Below are positions 9,469-19,249 of a DNA stretch of 64,000 nucleotides, piece by piece. This stretch comes from Rheinheimera sp. MMS21-TC3 (GTDB lineage: Bacteria; Pseudomonadota; Gammaproteobacteria; Enterobacterales; Alteromonadaceae). The stretch is taken from the NCBI RefSeq assembly GCF_032229285.1, contig NZ_CP135084.1, forward strand, positions 62,001 to 126,000. The letters are read 5' to 3'. How positions within the stretch are numbered: the stretch's first letter is position 1; each line of letters opens with the position of its first letter. Under the pieces are notes generated by a model. It searched no databases. It was not told where the DNA came from and saw nothing but the letters and a program-made list of their open reading frames with translations. The translations under genes were made by a program, and so were the position numbers.

Positions 9469-10887
9469 ATGCGCTTTTCTTTGCAAACAGCCTCACTTAG
9501 GCAGCTAGTTATATTAAGCTTTTTTATGGCGCTAATTCCGGTGGCGGTGCTGCTGTGGCAAAGCCATACTTCGCTTAGCGGTGTGAGTAAAAATGCAGTT
9601 TCTGAAGCCGAGTCTGCGGTAACAAGCGTGCGTCGGGTTGAAAACATGCAAAATACAGTAGTAGATATTGAGCGTGCGGTACGCCAGTTTACTATTGTTA
9701 AAACCCCTGCGCTGGCTCAAGTTGCGGCTAACCATTTAGATAACTATCAGCAAATATTACAACCTATTTGTCAAAGCCTAGCGCAAGCTAGCTTATGTCA
9801 GTCACAACAAGCTTCTTTACTGCAACTACAAGCTGATTTTCAAATATTAAATAGTAAGCAGCTAGAGCCATTAATTTTGCAGTTTAAACAGCAACAACAG
9901 CAACTGACACAAGCGGTTTGGTCGATGTTAGAGCAAAACCTGCAGGATCAGCAGAATTATGTGGTGCAAAGCCAGCAACAGCTTGCTTGGCAAACCGTTT
10001 TGTTAGTGATTATTACTTTGCTGCTAGTATTGTGGGCATCTGGCCGCATTGCTGCGCCCGTTAAGAAGCTAGATATTATGATCCGCGCTATTGGTCAGCA
10101 ACATCAATTTCCGGATGAAAAGCTTGTTGGCCCCAAAGAGCTAACTGAGCTAGGTGAGCAATTGCGCTGGTTAAGCGCTCGCCTGCAGCAATTAGAAGCC
10201 TTACGCTTAATATTGCTGCGCCATGCTTCTCATGAGCTAAAAACGCCTCTTTCTAGTATTCGTGAAGGTTGCGCTTTGTTAACCGAACAACTTGTAGGCC
10301 CGTTAAACCCCCAACAATTAGAGGTGGTTGGCTTATTAAATGGTAGTGCCGATAGGCTAAGCTTATTAACCGAGCAGCTTTTAGACTACAATCGTTTATT
10401 GCAGCAAGCCAGACCTGAACTGGATTGGCATTCACCGCAACGCTTATTTAGCCAGTGCTTTACCGATCATGCCCTATCACTGCAACAACGTGAACAGAAC
10501 ATAGAGTTAGATTGCCAGATCAGTGCTATTTTTACCGATGAAACCTTATTTAGACGTATACTAGACAATTTAATTAATAATGCCCAAGCCTATGGCAGTC
10601 AGGGCAGCCCTGTATGGGTTAAGTTATACCAACAAGAGCACCAATTAGTGCTAGATGTTGCCAATAATGGCACACCGATCCCTACTGCATTAAAGCGTTC
10701 GTTATTTGAACCTTTTCAACGGGGAACAACCCCTAGGTATGATGCGGTGCAAGGCTCTGGGTTGGGCTTGTCTATTGTTGCTGACTGCGCCAGATTATTA
10801 GGTGGCCATGCCGATATCGTGGATGTTATTTATGCTGATGTCTGTATTCGCGTGCGCTTGCCATTGTTAGGGGAAAAAACCGGATGA
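9469..10887 (+). CDS. glrK: Sensor histidine kinase, GlrK/QseE type
   Basis: A 472-residue inner-membrane kinase. Transmembrane spans at about residues 12-31 and 174-190 flank a Gln-rich, mostly helical periplasmic sensor region. A HAMP-like linker follows, then the H box with phospho-acceptor H255 (RHASHELKTPLSSIREG) and the ATPase domain with N box NLINNAQAYG and G box GSGLGLSIV. The ATG at 9469 is preferred to the TTG at 9442. It overlaps the next gene by 4 bp; the order kinase, lipoprotein, regulator matches glrK-qseG-glrR of enterobacteria. Its partner should be the GlrR-like protein at 11467. Confidence 0.9.
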   Translation: MRFSLQTASLRQLVILSFFMALIPVAVLLWQSHTSLSGVSKNAVSEAESAVTSVRRVENMQNTVVDIERAVRQFTIVKTPALAQVAANHLDNYQQILQPICQSLAQASLCQSQQASLLQLQADFQILNSKQLEPLILQFKQQQQQLTQAVWSMLEQNLQDQQNYVVQSQQQLAWQTVLLVIITLLLVLWASGRIAAPVKKLDIMIRAIGQQHQFPDEKLVGPKELTELGEQLRWLSARLQQLEALRLILLRHASHELKTPLSSIREGCALLTEQLVGPLNPQQLEVVGLLNGSADRLSLLTEQLLDYNRLLQQARPELDWHSPQRLFSQCFTDHALSLQQREQNIELDCQISAIFTDETLFRRILDNLINNAQAYGSQGSPVWVKLYQQEHQLVLDVANNGTPIPTALKRSLFEPFQRGTTPRYDAVQGSGLGLSIVADCARLLGGHADIVDVIYADVCIRVRLPLLGEKTG

Positions 10888-11480
10888 AATTTTTATTACC
10901 GCTGCTAACGGTATTTATGCTGATGGGCTGCCAAATCACTCAGCCAGAGCCAACAAATTCAACGCCTGAGATTGCCAGTAATCTGCCTGAGTTAACAGCC
11001 ACTACTGAACCTCAAATTGAACAAATCAGCTCATTAACTATTTCTGATAGTCCAGAATCTTTATTAGCTTGGGTTGAGTTTCGCGCTCAACTACTAAACC
11101 AAGCAGCTAACGAGCGGGAGCAATTAAACCAGTTAGACACTACTGACGATGTGACTGAGCTAAAACGCATTATTTTACAGCTACACCCAGATACGCCTTA
11201 CTTAACTCGGCTTAGGCTGCAAATGCAACTAAGCGAAAAGCTAGCATTATTACCTAATCCTTTGGCCAATTTATTAAGCTGGGATTTCGCTTTTAACCAA
11301 AAATTATTAGAAACTGAGTCTGCAGTGAGCGCCTTAACTCGGCTTAATGCCCAGCAGCAAAACAATATTGATAAGTTACGTAAAACCAATAAAGAATTAC
11401 AAAAGAAAATTGACGCCCTTACTCAAATAGAAGCTCAACTTAACCAACCGACCATTGAGGTTAATAATGGCCAACCCTAA
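10884..11480 (+). CDS. QseG-like outer-membrane lipoprotein
   Basis: A 198-residue lipoprotein with a signal peptide and lipobox LMGC at about residues 13-16. The C-terminal third (LNAQQQNNIDKLRKTNKELQKK) is a coiled coil. It sits between glrK and glrR, the place of qseG (yfhG), whose product in E. coli interacts with the sensor kinase; the sequence is poorly conserved, so the name rests mainly on context. It overlaps glrK by 4 bp and glrR by 14 bp. Confidence 0.75.
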   Translation: MKFLLPLLTVFMLMGCQITQPEPTNSTPEIASNLPELTATTEPQIEQISSLTISDSPESLLAWVEFRAQLLNQAANEREQLNQLDTTDDVTELKRIILQLHPDTPYLTRLRLQMQLSEKLALLPNPLANLLSWDFAFNQKLLETESAVSALTRLNAQQQNNIDKLRKTNKELQKKIDALTQIEAQLNQPTIEVNNGQP

Positions 11481-12816
11481 GCCTCGCTTACTGCTTGTAG
11501 ATGATGACCCTAGCCTATTACGCTTATTAACCCTGCGCTTAGAGGGTGAAGGCTATCAAGTATTTACTGCTGACAGTGCAGAAACAGCCTTAACGCTATT
11601 ACCAAAACATTCACCTGATGTGGTATTAAGCGATTTACGTATGCCCGGCCTTGATGGCATGAGCCTGTTTGACGAAATAGCCAAGCGTTATGCCGGTTTG
11701 CCTGTGGTGCTGATGACAGCTCATGGCTCTATCCCAGAAGCTGTCGCCGCTACCCAACGCGGAGTTTTTGGTTTTTTAACTAAGCCTTTAAATCATGCTG
11801 AACTACGAGATATTTTGCAGCGAGCCATACGGCAGTCTGTGCCAGAGCAAGCAACATGGCGGGCAGCCATAGTTACCCGTGCTAAAATTATGGAAGATGT
11901 GCTAGAGCAAGCTTACCGGGTAGCACAACGTGATGTTAGTGTGTTAATTACCGGCGCCAGCGGTACAGGTAAAGAGCTCTTAGCGCAGGCTATTCATCAA
12001 GCTAGCCCTCGTGCTAAGCAAGCTTTTGTTGCGATTAACTGCGGTGCCTTGCCCGAGCATTTATTGGAATCAGAGTTGTTTGGCCATACTAAAGGCGCTT
12101 TTACCGGTGCCGTAAATGAACATGGCGGCTTGTTTCGTGAAGCTGATGGCGGTACCTTATTTTTAGATGAAATTGGTGATATGCCAGCGCCATTACAAGT
12201 TAAATTACTTCGCGCCTTGCAAGAGCAACAAATTCGCCCTGTAGGCAGCAGTAAAACTATTGCTATTAATGTGCGGGTAATATCAGCGACTCATCGTGAC
12301 TTACAGCATGGCATGGCCGATGGCAGTTTTAGGGAAGATTTATATTATCGTTTAAATGTAGTCAACCTTAAATTACCAACCTTGCAGCAAAGGCCAGAGG
12401 ACATTCCACTATTAGCTCGCCATGTTTTACAACAAAGCGTGGCAAGGCATCAAGTGGATGTAAATCGCTTTTCTGATGATGCTTTGCAATTGCTAGCTAC
12501 TGCTAAGTGGCCGGGCAATGTGCGGCAGTTAGTGAACGTGGTTGAGCAATGTGTAGCCTTAACAAATAGCCCTGTTATAGGGGCAGCGCAAGTTGAACAA
12601 GCCTTAGCCCAAAATAGCAGCTTTTGGCCATCATTAACGGAAGCAAGAGATCAGTTTGAACGCCAATATTTAATTCGAGTATTAAAAGTGACTGAGGGTA
12701 ATGTTACCCGAGCGGCAGAATTAGCTGGCCGTAATCGTACAGATTTGTATAAACTATTAAAAAAGCATGATCTTAGTGCCGCACAAGTGATTGAACAAGA
12801 TCAGGACGCTAAATAA
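11467..12816 (+). CDS. glrR: Sigma-54-dependent response regulator GlrR
   Basis: A 449-residue NtrC-type activator. The receiver domain has D56 (SDLRMPGLDG) as phospho-acceptor and continues with TAHGSIPEAVAAT and LTKPL. The AAA+ domain has Walker A GASGTGKE, the sigma-54 contact loop GAFTGAV and Walker B GGTLFLDEIGD. The C-terminal Fis-type helix-turn-helix contains GNVTRAAELAGRNRTDLYKL. It is very like enterobacterial GlrR along its length. ATG 11467 is chosen over the longer frame because it gives the usual MANPKPRLLLVDDD start. A matching DNA site and sigma-54 promoter lie upstream of the locus at 8829 and 8941. Confidence 0.93.
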   Translation: MANPKPRLLLVDDDPSLLRLLTLRLEGEGYQVFTADSAETALTLLPKHSPDVVLSDLRMPGLDGMSLFDEIAKRYAGLPVVLMTAHGSIPEAVAATQRGVFGFLTKPLNHAELRDILQRAIRQSVPEQATWRAAIVTRAKIMEDVLEQAYRVAQRDVSVLITGASGTGKELLAQAIHQASPRAKQAFVAINCGALPEHLLESELFGHTKGAFTGAVNEHGGLFREADGGTLFLDEIGDMPAPLQVKLLRALQEQQIRPVGSSKTIAINVRVISATHRDLQHGMADGSFREDLYYRLNVVNLKLPTLQQRPEDIPLLARHVLQQSVARHQVDVNRFSDDALQLLATAKWPGNVRQLVNVVEQCVALTNSPVIGAAQVEQALAQNSSFWPSLTEARDQFERQYLIRVLKVTEGNVTRAAELAGRNRTDLYKLLKKHDLSAAQVIEQDQDAK

Positions 12817-12845
12817 TTCAGTTCATAAAGTATAGAGAGAGCCAG

Positions 12846-13199
12846 ATGAGTATTACACCACCTGACGCCCACTTAGCCGAAGACGCAGAAGATCCGGCAT
12901 TAATAAGAGCTAAAATAATTAGCGAAACGGCAAAAATAAGCTGGTTAGAATTGCAAAAATTTTATGCTGCAGGTTCTGTTATAACCGTGCAACCAACATT
13001 AGACTTAATTGATGTGGCCTTTGCTTTTAGCCAAGACGATAAAGCCCAAGTTGCCAGCTGGTTAGCAAGTGGCAGCATAAACCGCACCAGTAAAGAGCAA
13101 GCGCAGCAGTGGTTTGATAAAGAAACCCAGTTATGGGCTGTGGTTATTTCGCCATGGATTTTAGTCCAAGATAAGCCTGACCCAGCAACCCTAAATTAA
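12846..13199 (+). CDS. DUF2288 family protein
   Basis: A 117-residue acidic cytoplasmic protein with the DUF2288 pattern: ISETAKISWLELQKFYAAG, then LIDVAFAFSQDD and the C-terminal WFDKETQLWAVVISPWILVQ. No function is established for the family. It lies 30 bp after glrR and could be co-transcribed with it. Confidence 0.8.
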   Translation: MSITPPDAHLAEDAEDPALIRAKIISETAKISWLELQKFYAAGSVITVQPTLDLIDVAFAFSQDDKAQVASWLASGSINRTSKEQAQQWFDKETQLWAVVISPWILVQDKPDPATLN

Positions 13200-13230
13200 C
13201 CGGCCACTAGGCTTAAGCTAAGAGTAAAAC

Positions 13231-13782
13231 ATGACCGATAGTTTTCAAAAAACCAATAGTTCACGGGTAACCTTATCGCAGCTAATGCTACCATCACACT
13301 CTAACTTTAGTGGTAAAATTCATGGTGGTTACTTATTGTCACTAATGGATCAAATTGCTTTTGCTTGTGGCTCAAAATATAGCGGTATGTATTGTGTTAC
13401 AGCCTCGGTTGATCGGGTCGATTTTTTAAACCCCATAGAAGTAGGTGAATTGGTTACCTTAAAAGCGTCGGTTAATTATGTTGGTAATAGCTCTATGGTA
13501 GTGGGCATTCGCGTTGATGCTCAAAATATTCAAACCGGTAAAGTAAAACATTGTAATTCATCTTACTTCACCATGATTGCAAAAGACGAACAAGGCAATA
13601 ACATTAAAGTGCCACGGCTTATTTTAACCAGCAAAGAAGATGTATTGCGCTACATGAAAACCATAGAGCGCTTAAAGTTACGCCATAGTTATGCCGAGTT
13701 GTGCACTGACTTTAATGGTGATATTCAACAAGCCATAAATAATATAACTAAAAATGGTGATGTTAAGGTGCAGCTTAGTTAA
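13231..13782 (+). CDS. Acyl-CoA thioesterase, hotdog fold
   Basis: A 183-residue 4HBT-family protein that would hydrolyse acyl-CoA thioesters in the cytoplasm. The core motif is NFSGKIHGGYLLSLMDQIAF, then ASVDRVDFLNPIEVGELV and the strand with VGIRVDAQN. A C-terminal tail of about 40 residues follows the hotdog domain. Its stop overlaps the stop of the convergent thioesterase gene by 4 bp, with no terminator between. Confidence 0.87.
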   Translation: MTDSFQKTNSSRVTLSQLMLPSHSNFSGKIHGGYLLSLMDQIAFACGSKYSGMYCVTASVDRVDFLNPIEVGELVTLKASVNYVGNSSMVVGIRVDAQNIQTGKVKHCNSSYFTMIAKDEQGNNIKVPRLILTSKEDVLRYMKTIERLKLRHSYAELCTDFNGDIQQAINNITKNGDVKVQLS

Positions 13783-14180
13783 GCACTAGCTACATAAAGG
13801 TGTGCCCTTAACTGCTCTAACTGCTGGCCAGTTAAAGGTTTAGCTTTATTGTTATTGTAGTCAAACTGCACCATTACCGCTGTACCCGACACGGTTTTAA
13901 CGCCTTGTTGCCAAGCTTCTTGATAGACATCAAACGAGCTACCACCAATGCGACTAATATGAGTGCGTATTTCTACTTCAGCACCATAATGGGTTTGAGC
14001 GTGATAATCTAGCTTTACGCTAGCCACTATTAACGGCCAATGTTTTAAGTCTAATTCTGGGGTAAAAATACGAAACACACCTTGGCGAGCACCTTCAAAC
14101 CAAACCGTAAAAACAGTGTTATTAATATGGCCTAAAGCATCAGTATCGGCAAAGCGTGGCTGTAATTTTTCTGTAAACAT
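13779..14180 (-). CDS. YbgC/FadM-like acyl-CoA thioesterase
   Basis: A 133-residue single hotdog domain. The motif RFADTDALGHINNTVFTVWFEGAR carries the Asp of the 4-hydroxybenzoyl-CoA thioesterase family, followed by VASVKLDYHAQTHYGAEVEI. Substrate is unknown, probably a medium or long acyl-CoA. It is convergent with another thioesterase gene of a different hotdog subfamily. Confidence 0.85.
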   Translation of the reverse strand: MFTEKLQPRFADTDALGHINNTVFTVWFEGARQGVFRIFTPELDLKHWPLIVASVKLDYHAQTHYGAEVEIRTHISRIGGSSFDVYQEAWQQGVKTVSGTAVMVQFDYNNNKAKPLTGQQLEQLRAHLYVASA

Positions 14181-14402
14181 CTAGACCTCGAATTAAATAT
14201 TTATCTGGTTAATAACAACAAGCTACTATAGCAAGCAACACTAGGTTAAGTAATAAAACTTAGTTTACCCTAGCTAGTTAGTTGTTATAAGTTTTTACTT
14301 TCCCCTCTTGGCCAAATGCAGTAAGGTAACGTAAATTTAGTGTTATCAACTAGTGCTTATTGCTTTATTGCAAAGGTTAAGCTGGGCTTTAGGGCGAAAT
14401 TT

Positions 14403-15101
14403 ATGACTGATTTTATTGAAATTTATGACAACGCATTAAGTGCTGAGTTTTGTCAGCAGTTAATCAAAACATTTAACACTAGCCCTCACACTACAGCGGG
14501 TCGTACTGGGGGGGGCGTAGATCTTACTAAAAAAAATAGTACTGACTTATACCTTAACCAACACCCTGAATACCAACAACAATTACAACAAATTTTGCAA
14601 GCAACTACTCACTATGCCGGTGAATACTTTAAAAAGTATCACTTTGCCTTAATTGGCCCCGTTGGTTTAACAATTCAGCATCCTAACTCTGGCCAACCTG
14701 TAGCTATTACCCAAGATAATTATGCTGAAATTGGTGCACCAAAAGCATTAGACTTTATGCGTATGCTGTATCGATTGGGGCCTATTCAAGCTCAAAAATA
14801 TCAAGCAGGCGTAGGTAACTATAAATACTGGCACTCGGAAGTTTACCCGCAACAGGGCAGCACTGAGCCATTACATCGCACACTATTATTTATGTTCTAT
14901 TTAAATGATGTAACAGAAGGTGGCGAAACAGAGTTTTATTACCAACAAAAATCCATTAAACCAAAAGCCGGTAGAATGGTTATAGCACCGGCTTACTTTA
15001 CACATACCCACCGCGGTTGTATTCCAAAATCAAATGATAAATATATCCTTACTAGTTGGATTTTATTTAACACTGCAGAACAGTTGTATCAGCCAAAATA
15101 A
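14403..15101 (+). CDS. 2OG-Fe(II) oxygenase, prolyl 4-hydroxylase-like
   Basis: A 232-residue protein of the double-stranded beta-helix dioxygenase type. The C-terminal half has the iron-site pattern with WHSEVYP (first His and acid), YLNDVTEGGETEF and, 50-60 residues on, FTHTHRGCIP with the second His, followed by a basic residue likely to bind 2-oxoglutarate. ATG 14403 gives MTDFIEIYDNALSAEFCQQL, the normal start of this family, and is preferred to an upstream GTG. Substrate unknown. It stands alone between convergent and divergent neighbours. Confidence 0.82.
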   Translation: MTDFIEIYDNALSAEFCQQLIKTFNTSPHTTAGRTGGGVDLTKKNSTDLYLNQHPEYQQQLQQILQATTHYAGEYFKKYHFALIGPVGLTIQHPNSGQPVAITQDNYAEIGAPKALDFMRMLYRLGPIQAQKYQAGVGNYKYWHSEVYPQQGSTEPLHRTLLFMFYLNDVTEGGETEFYYQQKSIKPKAGRMVIAPAYFTHTHRGCIPKSNDKYILTSWILFNTAEQLYQPK

Positions 15102-15146
15102 TAATGAATTAGAGCAACTTCCGGTCAGAAAACTGGCCGGTCAACC

Positions 15147-15602
15147 TTAATTGCTGGGTAAAATCATAGTGATATGGGGAATATCGTCTTCTAAATAAGA
15201 CTCGCCTGCTGTATTAAAGCCAAGTTGTTGATAAAACTGCTCTAAATAGCATTGTGCTGATATATAAATATCCGTTTCTGGCCAGAACTCTTTTACTACA
15301 CTTATACTTTTTTCTACTAATACTTTACCAAGACCTAAGCGTCTTGCCGTTTGCGACACGCAAAGGCGACCAATAGCCGGAAAGTTTTCAAAAATAAGTC
15401 CTGGCGCAAGCACTCTGGCATAGGCGATAACTTTATCACCTTTTTTCAAGATAATATGGCGAGTATTTAAGTCTAAATCTCTATCATCCAACTCTGGATA
15501 AGGGCAGTTTTGCTCAACCACAAATACATCTACCCTTAACTGCAACAAATTATATAGCGTTAAGGTATCAAGCTCAGAGAATTTAACTACATGCCATTGC
15601 AT
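15147..15602 (-). CDS. elaA: GNAT acetyltransferase ElaA
   Basis: A 151-residue GNAT protein very like E. coli ElaA: LRVDVFVVEQNCPYPELDDRD near the N-terminus, the acetyl-CoA loop RLCVSQTARRLGLGKVLVEK, and AQCYLEQFYQQLGF with EDDIPHITM at the C-terminus. The physiological substrate is not known. Confidence 0.92.
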   Translation of the reverse strand: MQWHVVKFSELDTLTLYNLLQLRVDVFVVEQNCPYPELDDRDLDLNTRHIILKKGDKVIAYARVLAPGLIFENFPAIGRLCVSQTARRLGLGKVLVEKSISVVKEFWPETDIYISAQCYLEQFYQQLGFNTAGESYLEDDIPHITMILPSN

Positions 15603-15634
15603 TTGTTAGCCCTGTAAAAATAAATATAGGTATA

Positions 15635-18058
15635 CTATTTTAGCAATGCCTGTGGCCATTGCTCAATTAATACCTGTTTAATAAAATCGTTAATCTGGGT
15701 TTCTGGGATGGGCCGAGAAAAATAATAGCCTTGCAGTATATCACATTGAAACCCTTGTAATTGTGCAACATTCTCTGCGGTTTCTACCCCTTCGGCAACC
15801 ACTTTCAATCCCAGCTTATGTACCATAGCAATAGTAGAAATAACTATCTGTAAGTCTGCTTCATTCTCCTGCATGCCTTGAACAAAGCTTTTATCTATCT
15901 TAATAGTATCTACGGGCATCCGCTTTAAATAATTAAGCGACGAATAACCCGTACCAAAATCATCAATAGCAAAAGTAAAACCTAAGTCTTTTAGCTGATA
16001 CATCATATCTAAGGTTTGGCTAATATTATTAACTAAAGTGCTTTCTGTTAATTCTAATTCAAAACGTTCGCCACTTAACTGATACTTATCTAGCAACTGA
16101 GAAAACTGCTCGGCTAAATCAGCCTGTAAGAACTGAGTTGCCGACAAATTTACGGCAATAGTGACACCTGTTAACCCTTGCTGCATCATCTGTACAGATA
16201 GCTGGCAACAACGCTCAAATACCCAATAGCCCACCGCTACCATTAACTGTGCTTGCTCTAAGGCTTCAATAAATACATCTGGTGGCACTGCACCTCGTGT
16301 TGGGTGTTGCCAACGTATTAAAGCTTCAAAACTATGTAAGCGATGCTTTGTTAGGCAAACTTTTGGCTGCAAACTCAAACTAAATTGCTGCTCTTTTATC
16401 GCTTGTTTTAATTCAGCTTCTAATTGCAGTCGCTCTGCTAAATCTGTCGACATTTGCTCAGTAAATAAGTAATAGCAATTTCGGCCTTGCTGCTTAGATT
16501 GATACATAGCTAAATCGGCTTGCCGAGTGAGTTCTGCTGCACTGCTATTAGCATCTTTAGTAAGGCTAATGCCAATGCTAGCACTTAAGGTAAGTTGTGA
16601 GCTTGGGGTAGAAAAAGGCTCTATGAAAAGAGTTTGCAATTGCTGGGCGACTTGCTCTGCACTCGCTGGGCCTGAGAGTGCAGTTAATAATAAGGCAAAC
16701 TCATCACCTCCTACCCTATAAATTGTTGCTAAAGAGCTTAATTGTTGCAGTCGTTTTGCCACAGCGACTAATAACTGGTCGCCTACCGTATGGCTACGGC
16801 TATTATTAACATTTTTAAAGTTATCTAAATCAAGAAAGACTAATCCAACGTAATCTATTTTATTAACCAGCTCTAATAATGCTTGGCTTAAGTCGTGCTG
16901 AAGACTGTTACGGTTACCTAAGCCAGTTAAGCTATCAAACATAGCCATTTTATGCAGTTCAGCTGTATTTTTTACTAGCTTTTCATCTAACTGTTCTAGC
17001 TCATTAGCTAGTGAGGTGACTGATTGCTGAAATGTCGTTAGCTCATCCGGAAACAGGCCTGTTTTAATTTGGCTCTGCTGACGAAACTGACTATATTGGC
17101 GTTTAGCTAACAAAGGTAAAGCTTGGGCTAACTGTAAAATTCGTTGGCTCATGCGGCGGGTAGTTACCCAGATTAATAATAGTAATAAAATTAAACTAGC
17201 TAGGGCTAACAATAAAATTTGCTGCTGATAACGACGGTTATCTTGCATTACTGTGCTAATGTCTTCTAGCATCAATAGTAAATGTATACTATCGGCATCA
17301 TCATCTAAATCAATTAATTGTAGATAGTACACCTTGTCATCTACTTCTCTAATTAAGCCATGTTGTTGTATGGTGCTTAACTTAATGTCCTTATCGGTTT
17401 CGTTATATAAACGCTGCACTAACGCGTGATCTGACGCTTGGACTATTTTAAATTGTTGCTGCCACGGTAAGCTAGGCTGAATGCTGATAATAGCAACTTC
17501 TATGTTTAAGGTTTGATGTAAGTTAAGTAACACATCGGTAAGATCTGTGGTCATTATTAAAACCGCAACTTCGCCTTGCCTATTTAGTAGCGGAATACCT
17601 AATTGTTTATAGCATTGCTCTAAACAAAAAATACTAGATTTAGGCTGCTGTAGCTGCAAAACTTGCGCAGATAAATGTTGTGAGGCAGCCAAACCCTTAG
17701 GGTTAAATTGATATAATAATTGTTGGTTCTGATCAAATAAGCTGAGCTGTTTTAGACCAAAATTAACTTGTAATGACTCACTCTGACTAGCTATCTCTTG
17801 CGCAAAATCATTAAAGTTATTATTTTTATTTTTATTTTGTAAATCAGTAAAAGTTTGAAACCAAGTTAATAATTGCTGCTCTACAGCATAATTATACTGT
17901 TGAAAGTATTGCTGTCCCTGAATCCGCTTTTGCTCCTGCTGCCTAGAAAATTGCTCATTAATATGCAAAAAAGATAAACTGGTAAAGCAAATTAAGACTA
18001 GAAACAGCAAAACCTGCATTAATAGCAGTACTTTCCACGATAAACTTAAATAGCGCAT
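15635..18058 (-). CDS. GGDEF-EAL cyclic-di-GMP protein
   Basis: An 807-residue membrane protein. A transmembrane span at residues 9-29 and another at about 280-300 enclose a periplasmic sensor region. The GGDEF domain has an intact RVGGDEFALL near residue 451, so it may make c-di-GMP. The EAL domain has FEALIRWQHP (about 576), AVNLSATQF, ELTES, IDDFGTGYSSLNYL, KIDKSFV and AEGVET, so the residues for hydrolysis are present as well. It lies 3 bp after the porin-like gene and forms a unit with it and the phosphate-binding-like gene, which suggests that those proteins supply or sense its signal. Confidence 0.93.
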   Translation of the reverse strand: MRYLSLSWKVLLLMQVLLFLVLICFTSLSFLHINEQFSRQQEQKRIQGQQYFQQYNYAVEQQLLTWFQTFTDLQNKNKNNNFNDFAQEIASQSESLQVNFGLKQLSLFDQNQQLLYQFNPKGLAASQHLSAQVLQLQQPKSSIFCLEQCYKQLGIPLLNRQGEVAVLIMTTDLTDVLLNLHQTLNIEVAIISIQPSLPWQQQFKIVQASDHALVQRLYNETDKDIKLSTIQQHGLIREVDDKVYYLQLIDLDDDADSIHLLLMLEDISTVMQDNRRYQQQILLLALASLILLLLLIWVTTRRMSQRILQLAQALPLLAKRQYSQFRQQSQIKTGLFPDELTTFQQSVTSLANELEQLDEKLVKNTAELHKMAMFDSLTGLGNRNSLQHDLSQALLELVNKIDYVGLVFLDLDNFKNVNNSRSHTVGDQLLVAVAKRLQQLSSLATIYRVGGDEFALLLTALSGPASAEQVAQQLQTLFIEPFSTPSSQLTLSASIGISLTKDANSSAAELTRQADLAMYQSKQQGRNCYYLFTEQMSTDLAERLQLEAELKQAIKEQQFSLSLQPKVCLTKHRLHSFEALIRWQHPTRGAVPPDVFIEALEQAQLMVAVGYWVFERCCQLSVQMMQQGLTGVTIAVNLSATQFLQADLAEQFSQLLDKYQLSGERFELELTESTLVNNISQTLDMMYQLKDLGFTFAIDDFGTGYSSLNYLKRMPVDTIKIDKSFVQGMQENEADLQIVISTIAMVHKLGLKVVAEGVETAENVAQLQGFQCDILQGYYFSRPIPETQINDFIKQVLIEQWPQALLK

Positions 18059-18061
18059 GGT

Positions 18062-19249
18062 TTAAAATCGATACATAAGCTGTAATGCATACAACTGCCA
18101 ATATTCTGCTTGATTATTGGCTATGTCGGGCACTATTACTGGGGACAATCGGCCTACACCTTTTACCCAATGTACTTCTGCGCTTAGGCTTAATGATGAA
18201 CTAAAATCATAATTTAAACCCGTAGCAAAAGTATGCTGATAAGCAAAATAATCTGCTACCTTACCACCGGTATTAATCTCTAATTCGCGACCCGAGCGAT
18301 CATTTTTATTATTTACTGAATAGTCAACAAAACCAAATAACCGCCACTGTTCAGTAGGTCGGTATTGCAATAATAAATAGCCGCCTTGGCCAAATTGATT
18401 TTGGTTAAACCCATGAGCAAAAAAACCTTCAACTTTTACTCGCTCTTGTTGTAGTTCTAGCGCTAACTCCCATAACTCTTGATGATAACGCATATGTAAC
18501 ATTACCCGCTGCACAGTAAAGTTAGCATCGGTAAATAGCGGTTCATCCTGTCGTGCAAAGCTAAACTCAGTATCAATTAATGATACGCCCATACTTAACC
18601 GACTTAAGCTGGGCTGCCAATACAAGCTGGCTTTATGGTCATGCCCTAGCTGCAGCTTGCCACTAACATCTCGACCTAAGAGCATTTTATGTTGTTGATT
18701 TGAAATTGGCGTGACGCCATAGCTCCAATTATAGGTAAAATCACCGTAATAATTACTATGCCTTACCTGTAAGGCTACACCATCACTGCTAACGGCAATA
18801 TCGCGAAAAGCATCAAAATATACCGATTGTGGTAACACTATTGAAGCCCGAGTAAAAGGTACGTCTCGGGTGGAGGAATAAAGCCAATGTTGATTTTTAG
18901 AGCGACCTAAGTATAAATTTGCCTGCCAGTCTAATGAGCTATAAAAGTTCCAGTCGACAAATAAATAATCTAGCCTAGCGCCGCTAGGATAACGATTACC
19001 GCCCTCTAAATACACCAGTTGACCGGCAATTCGCCACGCCGGCGCTAGACGAACACTGCCATTTATTCCCAGCTCAGTTAAGTTTGTTGAAATTTCATCA
19101 TCAAAGGCAACAAAGCTATCATCAGATGTTTTTATCAAGCCTTGAGCAATAAAGCCCTGCCAATTGATATCTGCAGCCGTTACAGGGAAGATGGTAAAGC
19201 ACAATAAAATATAACAATGCTTTAGCAACTTAAAATATTTAGTATTCAA
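18062..19249 (-). CDS. Outer-membrane beta-barrel protein (porin-like)
   Basis: A 395-residue exported protein. A signal peptide ends near TAADINWQGF. The rest is rich in alternating aromatic and polar residues (YSLDWQANLYLGRSK, LGHDHKASLYWQPSL) and the last residue is Phe in LQLMYRF, the outer-membrane barrel signature. I do not recognise a closer family. It overlaps the upstream phosphate-binding-like gene by 11 bp and is followed directly by a GGDEF-EAL gene. Confidence 0.78.
   Translation of the reverse strand: MNTKYFKLLKHCYILLCFTIFPVTAADINWQGFIAQGLIKTSDDSFVAFDDEISTNLTELGINGSVRLAPAWRIAGQLVYLEGGNRYPSGARLDYLFVDWNFYSSLDWQANLYLGRSKNQHWLYSSTRDVPFTRASIVLPQSVYFDAFRDIAVSSDGVALQVRHSNYYGDFTYNWSYGVTPISNQQHKMLLGRDVSGKLQLGHDHKASLYWQPSLSRLSMGVSLIDTEFSFARQDEPLFTDANFTVQRVMLHMRYHQELWELALELQQERVKVEGFFAHGFNQNQFGQGGYLLLQYRPTEQWRLFGFVDYSVNNKNDRSGRELEINTGGKVADYFAYQHTFATGLNYDFSSSLSLSAEVHWVKGVGRLSPVIVPDIANNQAEYWQLYALQLMYRF

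Noticed and set aside
15119..15142. Terminator between the oxygenase and elaA genes
   Set aside because: CCGGTCAG and CTGGCCGG pair imperfectly and no T-run follows on either strand.
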